Shown: positions 6,767-16,124, counted from the first letter of the stretch. The stretch: 64,000 nucleotides of DNA from an uncultured Clostridia bacterium (GCA_947630185.1 CANRGT010000006.1:1-64000); one strand, 5' to 3'. Made by a program: numbers and translations. Notes: a model not told the origin generated them from the letters alone.

Positions 6767-9002
6767 TTTCTTTACCTCTTATTTTTTTTGAATTTATTTC
6801 TTTTGAATTCCTTGTTAAGTGTTCACTATACATTTTTCCTATATCTGCATATACTTTTGCTCCATCTTCAGCATATTTTTCTGCTTCTTGACTTGTATGT
6901 AATGATATAGACATATCTTGTAGTTCACTTATCTTTTCCATTTTTCTTTCATCATTTCCAGCCCAATATATATCGTATATTGATAAGTATTCCGGATCAC
7001 AATATTTTCTTATGAATTCTCTACATGCTTCAACTTGTCCTTCATTTGCTGTTATTAATGCCGTCATATAGCTAAATCTTTCACTTATATTTTTTGGCAA
7101 GTCTGCTTGTGTATATCCTTTTCCCATTCCTTTTTCTACTTCTTCTGGTGTTAGGGTTGGAAGATTATAAAAATCAAAAAATTCACTCGCCCATTCCATA
7201 CGAAGTTTAGACTCTATTGACCTTTTTATTATATCTTCTACATTTCTTCCTTTATATTTCCCTGCTTCTAAATTTCTTTCAAAATTGTATATGGTGTTTG
7301 AAATTGAAGTCCATCCACGAGGATCATTTGTCCTTCCTTTACATCCATTTGCATCTAAATGCTCTTCTCCTACTTCTGGCTCTTCATAAAAATAACCTAT
7401 GTCTTCTATATCCTCACTTTTATCAGAGCTGTTGTATTTTGATAGTATATACCCTATTACTGCTGGATGTATTTTTTGTGGTATCGCATATTCTGTTATC
7501 CACTCTCCTACTTTTGGCTCCATATCTAGTATATGATCAAATCTCTTTTCTAATGGCTCTGCTAAATCTTCTGCTACTACTGAATACTTCTTTTGATTTC
7601 CTGTTGCAACTACTACTACATTTTCTGGTAGCTTTAGTCCTTTGCCTATCTCTACCATTCTATTTAATACCAAAGTATATACTAGGGCTTGAACTGCTGG
7701 CTTTACATTTAAAAGCTCATCTAGCATTATTACAACTTTTTTGCTACTATCTTTTGACCTTTCATAAACTTCATCTGCTATATCATATATATTTTGTATA
7801 TTTTCTTCTATTAGTTTTCTTTCTTCTTCTGTTGCTTCTTGCATAATAGCTGTCTTTGCAAAGTCTGGTGGTATGCTTTGCCCTGTTTGTAAGTTAACTG
7901 ACCCTACTACTTTTTCTGGAAACATATTATTTGTTAATTTTATATAAATTAAATCTGGATATAACGCTTTAATTCTTTCCGTTTTTCCTATTCCAGATGG
8001 TCCTCTAAGTAATACTGATTCTCCTGCTTCAATCCAATTTTGTATTATTTCAGTATCTGTCATTTTGGTTCTATTTTCTGGTTTTGTTTTATCCGGATTT
8101 AATTTTTGCAATCTAGACTTTCTTGGATTAGGAACTTCTTCTGTTATTTCTTCCATTTCTGATATTTTTCCTAACCCTTCTTTACTTATTGACTGCTCCA
8201 AATCTTTAGAAAAATATTTATCTATAAATGTTTTTATATTTGTTTTATCAAAATCACTTGTTTTATAATTTTTTTCTTTATTGAATTTCACTCCCGAAAA
8301 TACTATTTTTTCAGTTGTAATTATATTAGCTTTTTCATCAACTAACCATTTTACTGGAGATACTTCTACCCATACAATATCTCCTTCATTGTAACTCTCT
8401 TTATTTGAAAGAGTAAAAGTTGCGTAACCCAAATTGGCTTTGACTCTTACATATTTCTTTCCTTTATATTCATATTCTTGATGAGTTTGTGGTTGAAACA
8501 GTTTATCCATATTGTATGGTGGTATAGAGTCTGTTGTATATCTATTGCTTGTTTTTACAATTGTATCATTTTTATAGGCAATTTCTAATTTTTCTTGTAT
8601 ATTCTTTGATACTGCTTTTTGTGGATAATATCCATATTCTACTTCAAAAATTCCATCCCTTGCTCTTTTCCCACTTTTTCCATTCGTGGGGATTGAGCCT
8701 ACTTTCAAGAACGGTAAAGCTATGCGAGCCCCATAATCGCGTCGACTATTAACATCGTAACTAATCTTATTACCTCTTGTATCAACTATGCATACTCCAT
8801 TATTCTCGTCATCTGATTTAGTCCAATAATAACCTGTTCTCCCCTCTAAAGAATCATCGCTATTTATGTGATCGTTTGAGACATATCCTCCTATAAGAAT
8901 AGCAAAATCTGTTATTGCTGCTTTTGACCCTCTTTTTTTGAATATATCTAGCCCATCATCTCCAAAGCATTGTTCTTCGGTTAAAAAAGTAAAATCGCTC
9001 AT
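6753..9002 (-). CDS. MoxR-family AAA+ ATPase with N-terminal sensor-like domain (paralogue 1)
   Basis: 749 residues and first gene of the five-gene operon. It has the same plan as the protein at 3639-5825: an N-terminal DUF6273-like unit (YYWTKSDDENNG, ARIALPFLKVGSIP), a beta-rich second unit (VWVEVSPVKWLVDEKA), then the AAA+ core with GPSGIGKTE, VVIMLDELL, ATGNQ and EKRFDHI. By eye more than nine residues in ten match from the AAA core onward, against roughly half in the first 240 residues. A SigA-like promoter lies at 9059-9087 and the ribosome site is AAGGAGTG. Two ATPases with a shared motor and different N-domains suggest two input specificities feeding one vWA effector. That is inference. 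Confidence 0.85.
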   Translation of the reverse strand: MSDFTFLTEEQCFGDDGLDIFKKRGSKAAITDFAILIGGYVSNDHINSDDSLEGRTGYYWTKSDDENNGVCIVDTRGNKISYDVNSRRDYGARIALPFLKVGSIPTNGKSGKRARDGIFEVEYGYYPQKAVSKNIQEKLEIAYKNDTIVKTSNRYTTDSIPPYNMDKLFQPQTHQEYEYKGKKYVRVKANLGYATFTLSNKESYNEGDIVWVEVSPVKWLVDEKANIITTEKIVFSGVKFNKEKNYKTSDFDKTNIKTFIDKYFSKDLEQSISKEGLGKISEMEEITEEVPNPRKSRLQKLNPDKTKPENRTKMTDTEIIQNWIEAGESVLLRGPSGIGKTERIKALYPDLIYIKLTNNMFPEKVVGSVNLQTGQSIPPDFAKTAIMQEATEEERKLIEENIQNIYDIADEVYERSKDSSKKVVIMLDELLNVKPAVQALVYTLVLNRMVEIGKGLKLPENVVVVATGNQKKYSVVAEDLAEPLEKRFDHILDMEPKVGEWITEYAIPQKIHPAVIGYILSKYNSSDKSEDIEDIGYFYEEPEVGEEHLDANGCKGRTNDPRGWTSISNTIYNFERNLEAGKYKGRNVEDIIKRSIESKLRMEWASEFFDFYNLPTLTPEEVEKGMGKGYTQADLPKNISERFSYMTALITANEGQVEACREFIRKYCDPEYLSIYDIYWAGNDERKMEKISELQDMSISLHTSQEAEKYAEDGAKVYADIGKMYSEHLTRNSKEINSKKIRGKENERN

Positions 9003-9058
9003 ACTTTTTTCACTCCTTAATCTTCAAGACTTATCTCAAAAAATATTTCTCTAAAAAT

Positions 9059-9087
9059 ATTTTACCATAACAACTTTTTTTTGACAA
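9059..9087 (-). promoter_or_regulatory. probable SigA promoter of the MoxR/vWA operon
   Basis: Minus strand TTGTCA (9082-9087), 17-bp spacer, TAAAAT (9059-9064), about 60 bp before the first ATPase start codon and after the sigG terminator. The operon therefore has its own promoter and need not be read from sigG. Confidence 0.65.
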
Positions 9088-9198
9088 TTTATTTAGAAAT
9101 ATTTTTTACAAGATGGAGAGTATGAAGTTATTTATCAAAAGAGATTTTATGTTCTTAAAGCCAAAATGATTTTGCTTAAATTATTGTTAAAAACCGAA

Positions 9199-9227
9199 AA
9201 AACACCTAAGTAAAATTACTTAGGTGT
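9199..9227 (-). terminator. sigG terminator; hairpin core shared with two other loci
   Basis: Perfect stem CACCTAAGTA / TACTTAGGTG with a T-rich tail on the minus strand (TTTTTTCGGTTTTT), 13 bp after the sigG stop. The same core recurs at 12161-12192 and 14211-14244. Confidence 0.85.
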
Positions 9228-9239
9228 TTCTTTTTTTAT

Positions 9240-10010
9240 CTATTTATAAATTCTCCTAATATGGCTAATTGCTGTTCTTTCTAATCTAGATACTTGTGCT
9301 TGGGAAATTCCTATTTCTTCTGCAACCTCCATTTGGGTTCTTCCTTCAAAAAATCTTTTATTTATAATCATCTTTTCCTTTTCATTTAGCTTTTTCATTG
9401 CTTCTAATATTGTAATATTTTGAGCCCATAAATCGTCTGTATTCTTTTTATCACTTACTTGGTCCATAATACAAAGGTTTTCTGTATTTTCACTGTATGC
9501 AGGCTCTTGAAGTGAGATTGGCTCTTGAATAGCGTCTAAGCTCATTATAACATCTTCTTTTTCTATTCCTAATTCTTTTGCAATTTCTTCTACTGATGCT
9601 TCTCTTTGCTCTTCTCTATTTACTTTTTCTTTTATTGCAAGCACTTTGTAGGCTAAGTCGCGCACAGACCTACTTACCCTAATTGTATTGTTATCTCTTA
9701 AATACCTTCTAATTTCTCCTATTATCATTGGAACTGCATAAGTGGAAAATTGCACATTTTGATTTACATCAAAATTGTCTATTGCTTTTATCAAACCTAC
9801 ACAACCTACTTGAAATAGGTCATCTAAATTTTCACCTTTTCCATTAAATCTTTTTATTATACTTAATACTAATCTTAAGTTTCCATTTATGAATTCTTGT
9901 CTAGCTACTTCATCTCCTTGTTTTACCTTTTTCATTAGCTCAGCTTTTTCTTCTGAAGAAAGTAATGGTAGTTTAGCTGTATTTACACCTGAAATTTCAA
10001 CTTTATTCAT
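9240..10010 (-). CDS. sigG: RNA polymerase sporulation sigma factor SigG
   Basis: 256 residues. The late forespore sigma factor. The N-terminus NKVEISGVNTAKLPLLSSEE is the SigG signature. Region 2 (RLVLSIIKRF, DDLFQVGCVGLIKAIDNFD, FSTYAVPMIIGEIRRYLRD) and region 4 (RTQMEVAEEIGISQAQVSRL) are complete. The ATG at 10010 is chosen over a longer reading from 10058 because it has AAAAGGAG at the right distance and matches the family start. The gene is separated from sigE by an intergenic repeat element (10126-10243), so it is probably also transcribed on its own, as known for SigF/SigG control. A Spo0A-box-like TGTCGAA lies upstream. Confidence 0.95.
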   Translation of the reverse strand: MNKVEISGVNTAKLPLLSSEEKAELMKKVKQGDEVARQEFINGNLRLVLSIIKRFNGKGENLDDLFQVGCVGLIKAIDNFDVNQNVQFSTYAVPMIIGEIRRYLRDNNTIRVSRSVRDLAYKVLAIKEKVNREEQREASVEEIAKELGIEKEDVIMSLDAIQEPISLQEPAYSENTENLCIMDQVSDKKNTDDLWAQNITILEAMKKLNEKEKMIINKRFFEGRTQMEVAEEIGISQAQVSRLERTAISHIRRIYK

Positions 10011-10094
10011 AATAAAAACTCCTTTTAGAAATAACTTAATTATTTTCATTATTTCCAAAAGAAGCTTTATCTATTCGATTATCGTTCTTCAAAT

Positions 10095-10101
10095 TTCGAC
10101 A
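10095..10101 (-). promoter_or_regulatory. Spo0A-box-like heptamer upstream of sigG
   Basis: TGTCGAA on the minus strand, an exact match to the 0A box core (TGNCGAA), 85 bp before the sigG start. A single 7-mer can occur by chance, and sigG is usually SigF/SigG-driven, so this is only a candidate. Confidence 0.3.
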
Positions 10102-10125
10102 CTATTGATTATTATTTAAAGGCTA

Positions 10126-10243
10126 GCTAAAAATATTATGTTTGAAAGCACCGCTTAAGCAGTTCAAACGAAACGAAGTGAAGTGCGCTTGGAGCACCAT
10201 CTATGGTGCGACAGCAAGGTGCAAAAAACATAATATTTTTAGC
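10126..10243. repeat. palindrome-embedded intergenic element, copy 1
   Basis: Outer arms GCTAAAAATATTATGTTT (10126-10143) and its perfect complement (10226-10243) enclose a GC-richer core: AGCACCGC...GAAGTGCGCTTGGAGCACC-loop-GGTGCGACAGCAAGGTGC. Inside the core, GCACC pairs with GGTGC at the ends and GCACC/GGTGC form an inner hairpin. The element lies between sigG and sigE. Related cores occur at 11941, 33661, 34555 and 42601. Confidence 0.85.
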
Positions 10244-10281
10244 TTTTTAAATTATAGTTTGTATAAGAATTTATTGAAAAT

Positions 10282-11013
10282 TTACCCCGTTTTACTCATA
10301 ATTTCTTTTTTCATTTTATTTATAATTTTCTTTTCTAGCCTTGATATGTAACTTTGAGAAATTCCTAGCATATCTGCAACTTCTTTTTGAGTTTTTTCTG
10401 TTCCACTAATAAAGCCAAATCTAAGCTCCATAATGTTTCTTTCTCTATTATTTAGCTTTTCAATAGATGCTCTAAGTAAAGTTTTGTCTACTTCGTCTTC
10501 TAATCTTCTTGAAGTTATGTCTGGGTCTGTTCCTAATATATCTGATAATAAAAGCTCATTGCCGTCACCATCTTGGTTAAGTGGTTCATCAATGGAAATT
10601 TCTCCTTTTATTCTACTGCTTCTTCTTAAAAACATTAAAATTTCATTTTCAATGCATCTTGAAGCATATGTAGCTAACTTTATTTTTTTGTTAGTGTTAA
10701 ATGTGTTTATTGCTTTCATTAAGCCTATTGTTCCTATTGAGATTAAATCTTCTATTCCAACCCCTGTATTTTCAAACTTTTTAGCAATATATACTACTAA
10801 CCTTAAGTTTCTTTCTACTAAAGTTTGCCTAACACTTGTATCTCCTTCTGATAGTTTTTGAAGTATTTCATTTTCTTCTTCTGCAGATAGTGGCGGTGGC
10901 AGAGTTTGACTTCCTCCAATATAATAAATAGGAAGGTTTTCTAGTTCATCATTACCTATATATCTTACATATAATGTGCTAATGCTATCTTTCAAAATTT
11001 GTAATAAATTCAT
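10282..11013 (-). CDS. sigE: RNA polymerase sporulation sigma factor SigE (pro-SigE)
   Basis: 243 residues. The early mother-cell sigma factor, made as an inactive precursor. The pro-sequence ends at the conserved cleavage region [13 protein letters not shown] (residues about 30-42), processed by SpoIIGA. Region 2 ([46 protein letters not shown]) and region 4 ([20 protein letters not shown]) are intact. The start overlaps the end of spoIIGA by 29 bp, so protease and substrate are translationally coupled, as in Bacillus and Clostridium. Confidence 0.97.
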   Translation of the reverse strand: MNLLQILKDSISTLYVRYIGNDELENLPIYYIGGSQTLPPPLSAEEENEILQKLSEGDTSVRQTLVERNLRLVVYIAKKFENTGVGIEDLISIGTIGLMKAINTFNTNKKIKLATYASRCIENEILMFLRRSSRIKGEISIDEPLNQDGDGNELLLSDILGTDPDITSRRLEDEVDKTLLRASIEKLNNRERNIMELRFGFISGTEKTQKEVADMLGISQSYISRLEKKIINKMKKEIMSKTG

Positions 11014-11917
11014 TTGTTTTTCTCCTTTCTAACAGGTCAAGTCCTATTAAAGCAGTATAGGCATGATTTTTACTAAGTTTATATGGAAAAATACCTATAA
11101 TTACATCATCTCTTTTTTCTATTTCTTCTTCTTTTTTTATTGTTACCTCATCTGCTTTTAATCCTAACATGAGCCCATGTTGTTTTCCTATAGAAGAAAA
11201 AGGTATTACTCTAAATTTCGTAACATATTCTTCTTCTCCTAAGTCACTTATTGTTTTATCTCCTTCACCTCCCATCCATTCTTCTATATGATTTAATAAA
11301 TTTTCTGGCAAAATATTATATAGTTCTTCTTTTTCTACCACAATTACTGGCATTCCTGTAATTGGCTCTTTTAATAGATTTCCTGTATCTAGCATGGCTT
11401 TTATGGAAATTTCTTTTTCTTTTAATTTTATTTTAATGGTGTATATCATATCTTTTTCTCTTAGTTTAGTTTTTACGACTTGAAATGCTATGTATGTTAT
11501 GATAAATCCTATTATTCCTCCAAGAAGTGCTATTTTTAGTGGATATGTTCCTATATACACACCATTTTTCATAAATATATCTTGCGGTCTTACAAAGTAA
11601 AGTAGTGCAAATGCGCACCCTCCAAATACAAATGATGTTAAATAAAAAATTATTAACTGCTTTACTAAACCTTTTATAGTTTCAGGCTTATATGCAATAT
11701 ATACCATTCCAACTGAGAGTAGCATTTTCATAATAAAGTTTGAGTATATTGGCAGTATTTCTAAATAATAAACTACTGAATATACTGCTCCTAGCAAGCT
11801 AGATAGAAAAATTCTTATATGTTTTCTTTTTAGTTTCATTATGTAAGCGGTTGCAAATAAAATGATATAGTTCATGCATATATTTTCTAATAGCACTACA
11901 TCTAAATATATTGTCAT
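10985..11917 (-). CDS. spoIIGA: Sigma-E processing peptidase SpoIIGA
   Basis: 310 residues. The N-terminal half has about five membrane segments (for example [54 protein letters not shown]). The C-terminal half is an aspartic-protease-like domain with the catalytic motif DTGN (in [20 protein letters not shown]). It cleaves pro-SigE in the mother cell after a signal from SpoIIR. It is the first gene of spoIIGA-sigE. Normally it follows ftsZ directly; here 2.9 kb of accessory DNA and a repeat element separate them. Confidence 0.95.
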   Translation of the reverse strand: MTIYLDVVLLENICMNYIILFATAYIMKLKRKHIRIFLSSLLGAVYSVVYYLEILPIYSNFIMKMLLSVGMVYIAYKPETIKGLVKQLIIFYLTSFVFGGCAFALLYFVRPQDIFMKNGVYIGTYPLKIALLGGIIGFIITYIAFQVVKTKLREKDMIYTIKIKLKEKEISIKAMLDTGNLLKEPITGMPVIVVEKEELYNILPENLLNHIEEWMGGEGDKTISDLGEEEYVTKFRVIPFSSIGKQHGLMLGLKADEVTIKKEEEIEKRDDVIIGIFPYKLSKNHAYTALIGLDLLERRKTNEFITNFER

Positions 11918-11940
11918 TTTTATTCCTCATTTTTTTATTA

Positions 11941-12049
11941 GCTTAAAAATATTATGTTTTATAGCACCGCTTAAGCGTCCTAAGCGAAGCGCGTTTGGAG
12001 CAACTTTATGTTGCGACAGCAAGGTGCAAAAAACATAATATTCTTAAGC
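11941..12049. repeat. palindrome-embedded intergenic element, copy 2 (short form)
   Basis: Arms GCTTAAAAATATTATGTTTT (11941-11960) and 12030-12049 are complementary with one mismatch. The core is AGCACCGCTTAAGC...TTTGGAGCAACTTTATGTTGCGACAGCAAGGTGC. The inner hairpin is GCAAC/GTTGC where copy 1 has GCACC/GGTGC, so the change is compensated. The arms resemble those of copy 1 only. It lies 24 bp upstream of spoIIGA, so its arms are in the probable spoIIGA leader or promoter region. Confidence 0.85.
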
Positions 12050-12160
12050 TTCTTTCATCTTGCATGTTTAGTATACTCTCTTATTTTTGAAAAGTATGTC
12101 ATTTTATGGGTGCCATTTTAAAAACTTATCTACAAAATTAGCATTAAAATCACAAAAAAC

Positions 12161-12192
12161 AACACCTAAGTAATTTTACTTAGGTGCTGTTT
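12161..12192 (-). terminator. terminator of lipoprotein gene copy A
   Basis: Hairpin CACCTAAGTA / TACTTAGGTG followed on the minus strand by TTGTTTTTTGTG. It has the same core as the sigG terminator. Confidence 0.7.
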
Positions 12193-12206
12193 CTTCGGTT
12201 TTTATA

Positions 12207-12644
12207 CTAATAATAGATACATACTCTGTATGAAGTACGCCTAAAAGAATCGAAGAATTGAAGAATCAGCATAATTATAATAAATATAAATAGCACAATC
12301 ACAATTATCATTGTTCCTATTATTTCTTTAGTAGTTTTAACAACTTTTGCATTACATATTTGCGCATTTTCACTAAAGAAATCTTTTGCAATATCTTCTA
12401 GCCCTATAGTTAATGTTTTATTTTTAGAGACTTCGAAGCGTTTTGTAAAAGTATCTTCAAGATCTCCATCTTTAACATCAATTTCAAGATAGACATAATT
12501 GTATTTGTCTGGGGTTATGCTTATTTTCTTGTCATCAAATTTCAGCAATCCCTTAGCGTCTGTTTCCATTTCCATACACCCTGTTAGCATAATCATTGTA
12601 AGAATGAGTAATGCAATGAAGGTTAAAAACCGTTTTAATTTCAT
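12207..12644 (-). CDS. small lipoprotein with C-terminal membrane segment (copy A)
   Basis: 145 residues. Signal peptide with lipobox LTGC (Cys at about 23). A short extracytoplasmic domain follows (YVYLEIDVKDGDLEDTFTKR, TLTIGLEDIAKDFF), then a hydrophobic stretch near 108-128 (IIGTMIIVIVLFIFIIIMLI). The first 105 residues are nearly the same as those of the protein at 14256-14657, while the tails differ. Family not recognised. The gene lies downstream of the DUF4143 ATPase. Confidence 0.7.
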   Translation of the reverse strand: MKLKRFLTFIALLILTMIMLTGCMEMETDAKGLLKFDDKKISITPDKYNYVYLEIDVKDGDLEDTFTKRFEVSKNKTLTIGLEDIAKDFFSENAQICNAKVVKTTKEIIGTMIIVIVLFIFIIIMLILQFFDSFRRTSYRVCIYY

Positions 12645-12806
12645 AATGCTCCTCCTTTGTTCTAATAGAACGATGTATTTGGTTAAATTTTATATGCATA
12701 ATTATATCACAATTTTATGTATATTACAATATATATGGTCAAATTTGCACATTAATAAATTCGTATATTCAATATCTGCAAATTGCCACCTTATAAAATT
12801 GGTTTA

Positions 12807-13997
12807 TTAACTTTTTTGAGTTAACCAATCTAAAACATTTATCTTTTTTATTCCATTGAAGTCTGCTATTGGGTCTATATCCATTGTAAGTATGTATTTA
12901 GGATAATGGTCATTTATATCTTGTAATGGTGCTAACTCTCTTTCAAGAGTTGATTTTTCTCTAGTTGTATAAGCTACTTGGAAATAAGTAAATCCTTCTT
13001 TGTTTTCAGCAACAAAGTCTATCTCTCTATCTCCTGTTTTTCCTGTATATACTTTATATCCTCTTCTTATAAGTTCAAGATATACTATATTTTCTAGTAT
13101 ATGACCAGCATCTATATTTCTTCTTCCTAATATAGAATATCTCATTGTTACATCAGTTGCATAATACTTTTCTCCAGATTGCAAATATTGCTTTCCTTTT
13201 ATATCAAATCTTGGAACTTTATTAAATACATAGCATTCAACTAATGCATCTAAATAACTTTCAACCGTATGAACAGATATAGGTCTTCCATCTGAAGTTA
13301 ATGTATCTGCTATCTTCTTTATTGATAAACAATTTCCAATATTGTCAAACATAAACTTAGATACTGCTCTAAGCATTGATGTATCTGCTATTTTTCTTCT
13401 TTGCGCAACATCTTTTACTATAATCGTGTTATATAAAGCATCTAAATAATCGTCTATTTCACTTTCTTCTTCTAATTTTAGCGCATAAGGAAATGAACTT
13501 CTGTTAATATAGTCTAAGTATAACTTTTGGTCTGCTTGTCTATCATAGTAACTTAAATATTCTTTAAATGATAATGGATACATTTTTATTTCTATATATC
13601 TACCTGTTAATAGGGTTGCTAATTCTCCAGATAATAGATATGCATTAGACCCAGTTATATATACATCTACATTTTTTATTATATATAATCCATCAACAGC
13701 CTTTTGGAATTCTTCTACATTTTGTACTTCGTCTAAAAATATATAATATTGCTTTTTGTCTTTTATTTTTTCTTTTACATATTTATATAATTGTTTATAA
13801 TTGCTAAATTCATTATCTGGATTTTCAAGATTTATAGATATAATATGGCTATCTTCTATTCCTATACTTTTTAAATAATCAATATATAATTCAAATAAAG
13901 TTGATTTTCCACATCTTCTTATTCCTGTTACAACCTTTATTAAGTCTTTATCTTTCCATTTTTTTAATCTATTTAGATATTCTTTTCTTTCTATCAT
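12807..13997 (-). CDS. AAA_14/DUF4143 family ATPase
   Basis: 396 residues. N-terminal AAA_14 domain with Walker A GIRRCGKST (residues about 25-33) and Walker B YYIFLDEVQ (about 86-94). A winged-helix-like middle section follows (KKIADTLTSDGRPISVHTVE). The C-terminal DUF4143 domain ends in a PD-(D/E)xK-like motif (DREIDFVAENKEGFTYFQVAY: E, D and the Q-V strand). These proteins are common accessory ATPases, often with no known target. The gene sits alone between two direct repeats that each carry a lipoprotein gene, and it has clearly been inserted into the ftsZ-spoIIGA junction. Confidence 0.85.
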   Translation of the reverse strand: MIERKEYLNRLKKWKDKDLIKVVTGIRRCGKSTLFELYIDYLKSIGIEDSHIISINLENPDNEFSNYKQLYKYVKEKIKDKKQYYIFLDEVQNVEEFQKAVDGLYIIKNVDVYITGSNAYLLSGELATLLTGRYIEIKMYPLSFKEYLSYYDRQADQKLYLDYINRSSFPYALKLEEESEIDDYLDALYNTIIVKDVAQRRKIADTSMLRAVSKFMFDNIGNCLSIKKIADTLTSDGRPISVHTVESYLDALVECYVFNKVPRFDIKGKQYLQSGEKYYATDVTMRYSILGRRNIDAGHILENIVYLELIRRGYKVYTGKTGDREIDFVAENKEGFTYFQVAYTTREKSTLERELAPLQDINDHYPKYILTMDIDPIADFNGIKKINVLDWLTQKS

Positions 13998-14210
13998 ATT
14001 CTCGCCTCCATTATTATTATACTACATTTTTAAAAAGTTTGCAATACATTGCAAACTTTTTGTATTTTATATAATTATTTGCATTTCATTTAAAATAAAT
14101 ATTTTTGCTATTTTGCACTTTTATTATACTCTCTTGTTTTTGAAAAGTATGTCATTTTATGTGTGCCCTCTTAAAAACTTATCTACAAAATCAGCATAAA
14201 AAACACAAAA

Positions 14211-14244
14211 AACAACACCTAAGTAATTTTACTTAAGTGTTGTT
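14211..14244 (-). terminator. terminator of lipoprotein gene copy B
   Basis: Hairpin AACAACACCTAAGTAA / TTACTTAAGTGTTGTT with one mismatch. It is the third locus with this hairpin core. Confidence 0.7.
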
Positions 14245-14255
14245 CAATTCGGTTT

Positions 14256-14657
14256 TTATGGTCTTTTAAACAGTAGGTATAGTACAAGACACAAAATCAT
14301 CAATGTCATCATCACAGTTATAATTAATGGAAATATGTCTTCAGTAGCTTTAACGACTTTTACATTACATATTTGTGCATTTCTACTAAAGAAATCTTTT
14401 ACAATATCTTCTACCCCTATAGTTAATGTTTTATCTTTCCAGACTTGGAAGCGTTTTGTAAAAGTGTTTTCCAGATCTCCATCTTTAACATCAATTTCGA
14501 GATAGACATAATTGTCTTTGTTTGAGTTTATGATTATTTTCTCGTCATCAAATTTCATCAATACCTTAGCGTCTGTTTCTCTTTCCATGCACCCTGTTAG
14601 CATAATCATTGTAAGAATGAGTAATCCAATGAAGGTTAAAAACCGTTTTAATTTCAT
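14256..14657 (-). CDS. small lipoprotein with C-terminal membrane segment (copy B)
   Basis: 133 residues. Lipobox LTGC and the same extracytoplasmic domain as the protein at 12207-12644 (YVYLEIDVKDGDLENTFTKR). The different hydrophobic tail is LIITVMMTLMILCLVLYLLF. Family not recognised. It lies downstream of the ftsZ terminator and presumably uses a promoter within the conserved repeat upstream (14660-14746). Confidence 0.7.
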   Translation of the reverse strand: MKLKRFLTFIGLLILTMIMLTGCMERETDAKVLMKFDDEKIIINSNKDNYVYLEIDVKDGDLENTFTKRFQVWKDKTLTIGVEDIVKDFFSRNAQICNVKVVKATEDIFPLIITVMMTLMILCLVLYLLFKRP

Positions 14658-14765
14658 AATGCTCCTCCTTTGTTCTAATAGAACGATGTATTTGGTTAAA
14701 TTTTATATGCATGATTATATCACGATTTTATGTATATTGCAATATAAAATTGGTTTATTTATACA

Positions 14766-14793
14766 AAAAATCGCCTATTATTTAGGCGATTTT
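14766..14793 (-). terminator. ftsZ terminator
   Basis: Stem AAATCGCCTA / TAGGCGATTT with a T run on the minus strand, 57 bp after the ftsZ stop. It separates the division operon from the inserted block. Confidence 0.85.
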
Positions 14794-14849
14794 TCGTATT
14801 TTGTTTATACTACGGAGAAATATATATGATTTAACAATATCTTCAAATT

Positions 14850-15977
14850 CTATTTATTAAGTCTTTTGTTGTTTCTTAAGAAAGTAGGAATTTCGATATC
14901 TCCTTGTGCGCTTGAGCTATCTGTTGTTGTTGGGATTGAGTTTAATTTTTTGTCCCATGCTTTGTCTATTATATCTCCTACTGGGATATTGCTTGATAAT
15001 GGTCCTTCTTCTTTATCAAATCCTGTTGCAATAACTGTGATAACGATATCCTCATCTAAGCTATCATCTATTACTGCACCAAAGATGATGTTTGCTTCTG
15101 GGTCTACACTTCTTTGTACTAATTCTGCTGCTGTGTTAACTTCATGTAATCCTAAGTTTTGTCCACCAGTAATATTGATAATAACTCCTCTTGCTCCTTC
15201 GATAGATGTTTCTAGTAATGGGCTTTGAATAGCTTGTTTTGCAGCATCTTCTGCTCTATTTTCTCCAGATGCTCTACCAATGCCCATATGTGCCATTCCT
15301 GTATTTAACATTATTGTTTTAACATCTGCAAAGTCTAGGTTTACTAATCCTGGAATTGCAATTAAGTCTGATATACCTTGTACACCTTGTCTTAATACAT
15401 CGTCTGCCATTTTGAAGGCTTCTACTATAGAAGTTTTGCGGTCGATAATTTGTAGTAGTTTGTCGTTTGGAATTACTACTAATGTATCAACTTTACCTTT
15501 CATGCTTTCAATTCCTCTATCTGCTTGTGATAATCTTTTCTTTCCTTCAAATGTAAATGGTTTTGTTACAACACCTATTGTTAATATTCCCATCTCTTTT
15601 GCAGCAGCTGCTACTATTGGTGCGGCACCAGTTCCTGTTCCACCGCCCATACCTCCGGTTACAAATACCATGTCTGCTCCACGAAGTGCTTCTGCTATCT
15701 CTGTTTTGCTTTCTTCAGCAGCTTGTGCTCCAATGTCAGGATTTGCTCCTGCTCCTAAACCTCTTGTAATTTTTTCCCCTATTTGTATCTTAGTTGCTGC
15801 TTTTGAAAGTAGTAGAGCTTGTCTATCTGTATTTACTGCTATAAATTCTACATTTTTAATTCCTGACTCTACCATTCTGTTTACAGCATTGTTTCCTGCG
15901 CCACCTACACCAATTACTTTGATTGTAGCTGTTCCGTCTAACATTGTGTTTTCATCCATATTATTATCCATTATCAT
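14850..15977 (-). CDS. ftsZ: cell division protein FtsZ
   Basis: 375 residues. Tubulin-like GTPase that forms the Z ring. GTP-binding signature [13 protein letters not shown] at about 105-117, N-terminal [17 protein letters not shown]7 loop [11 protein letters not shown]. The C-terminal peptide ends [15 protein letters not shown], matching the (D/E)IP-FLR motif that binds FtsA. Ribosome site AGGAGGAG. The ATG at 15977 and the ATG two codons later are both possible starts. Last gene of the division cluster. Confidence 0.98.
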   Translation of the reverse strand: MIMDNNMDENTMLDGTATIKVIGVGGAGNNAVNRMVESGIKNVEFIAVNTDRQALLLSKAATKIQIGEKITRGLGAGANPDIGAQAAEESKTEIAEALRGADMVFVTGGMGGGTGTGAAPIVAAAAKEMGILTIGVVTKPFTFEGKKRLSQADRGIESMKGKVDTLVVIPNDKLLQIIDRKTSIVEAFKMADDVLRQGVQGISDLIAIPGLVNLDFADVKTIMLNTGMAHMGIGRASGENRAEDAAKQAIQSPLLETSIEGARGVIINITGGQNLGLHEVNTAAELVQRSVDPEANIIFGAVIDDSLDEDIVITVIATGFDKEEGPLSSNIPVGDIIDKAWDKKLNSIPTTTDSSSAQGDIEIPTFLRNNKRLNK

Positions 15978-16124
15978 AAAGCTTTTCTCCTCCTAATTCC
16001 TTTCTTACGGTTTTTGTAACCTTAAAATTTATATTTAATTTAAAATTAAAATCAATATTATAAAAATTTATGTACTTTTCATTTGATGCTTAAGTCAAAA
16101 TTTGTTAATTTATTGCTTTAAATT

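Larger units (their letters stand above)
12072..12733 (-). repeat. lipoprotein cassette, direct repeat copy A
   Basis: About 660 bp containing the lipoprotein gene at 12207-12644, its upstream region and its terminator. It matches 14125-14746 at the DNA level over most of the length, including non-coding flanks such as AAAAGTATGTCATTTTATG. The two copies bracket the DUF4143 ATPase gene. Confidence 0.85.
14125..14746 (-). repeat. lipoprotein cassette, direct repeat copy B
   Basis: Counterpart of 12072-12733. Upstream and downstream non-coding flanks are conserved along with the gene, which implies duplication of the whole cassette and not of the gene alone. Confidence 0.85.

Noticed and set aside
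3639..9002. Duplicated ATPase genes as an assembly duplication
   Set aside because: Many silent and replacement differences are scattered through the copies, and the N-terminal parts differ widely, so they are true paralogues.
10126..12049. Palindromic elements as plain terminators
   Set aside because: The arms alone could terminate, but the conserved 70-100-bp core with compensating changes is not explained by termination.
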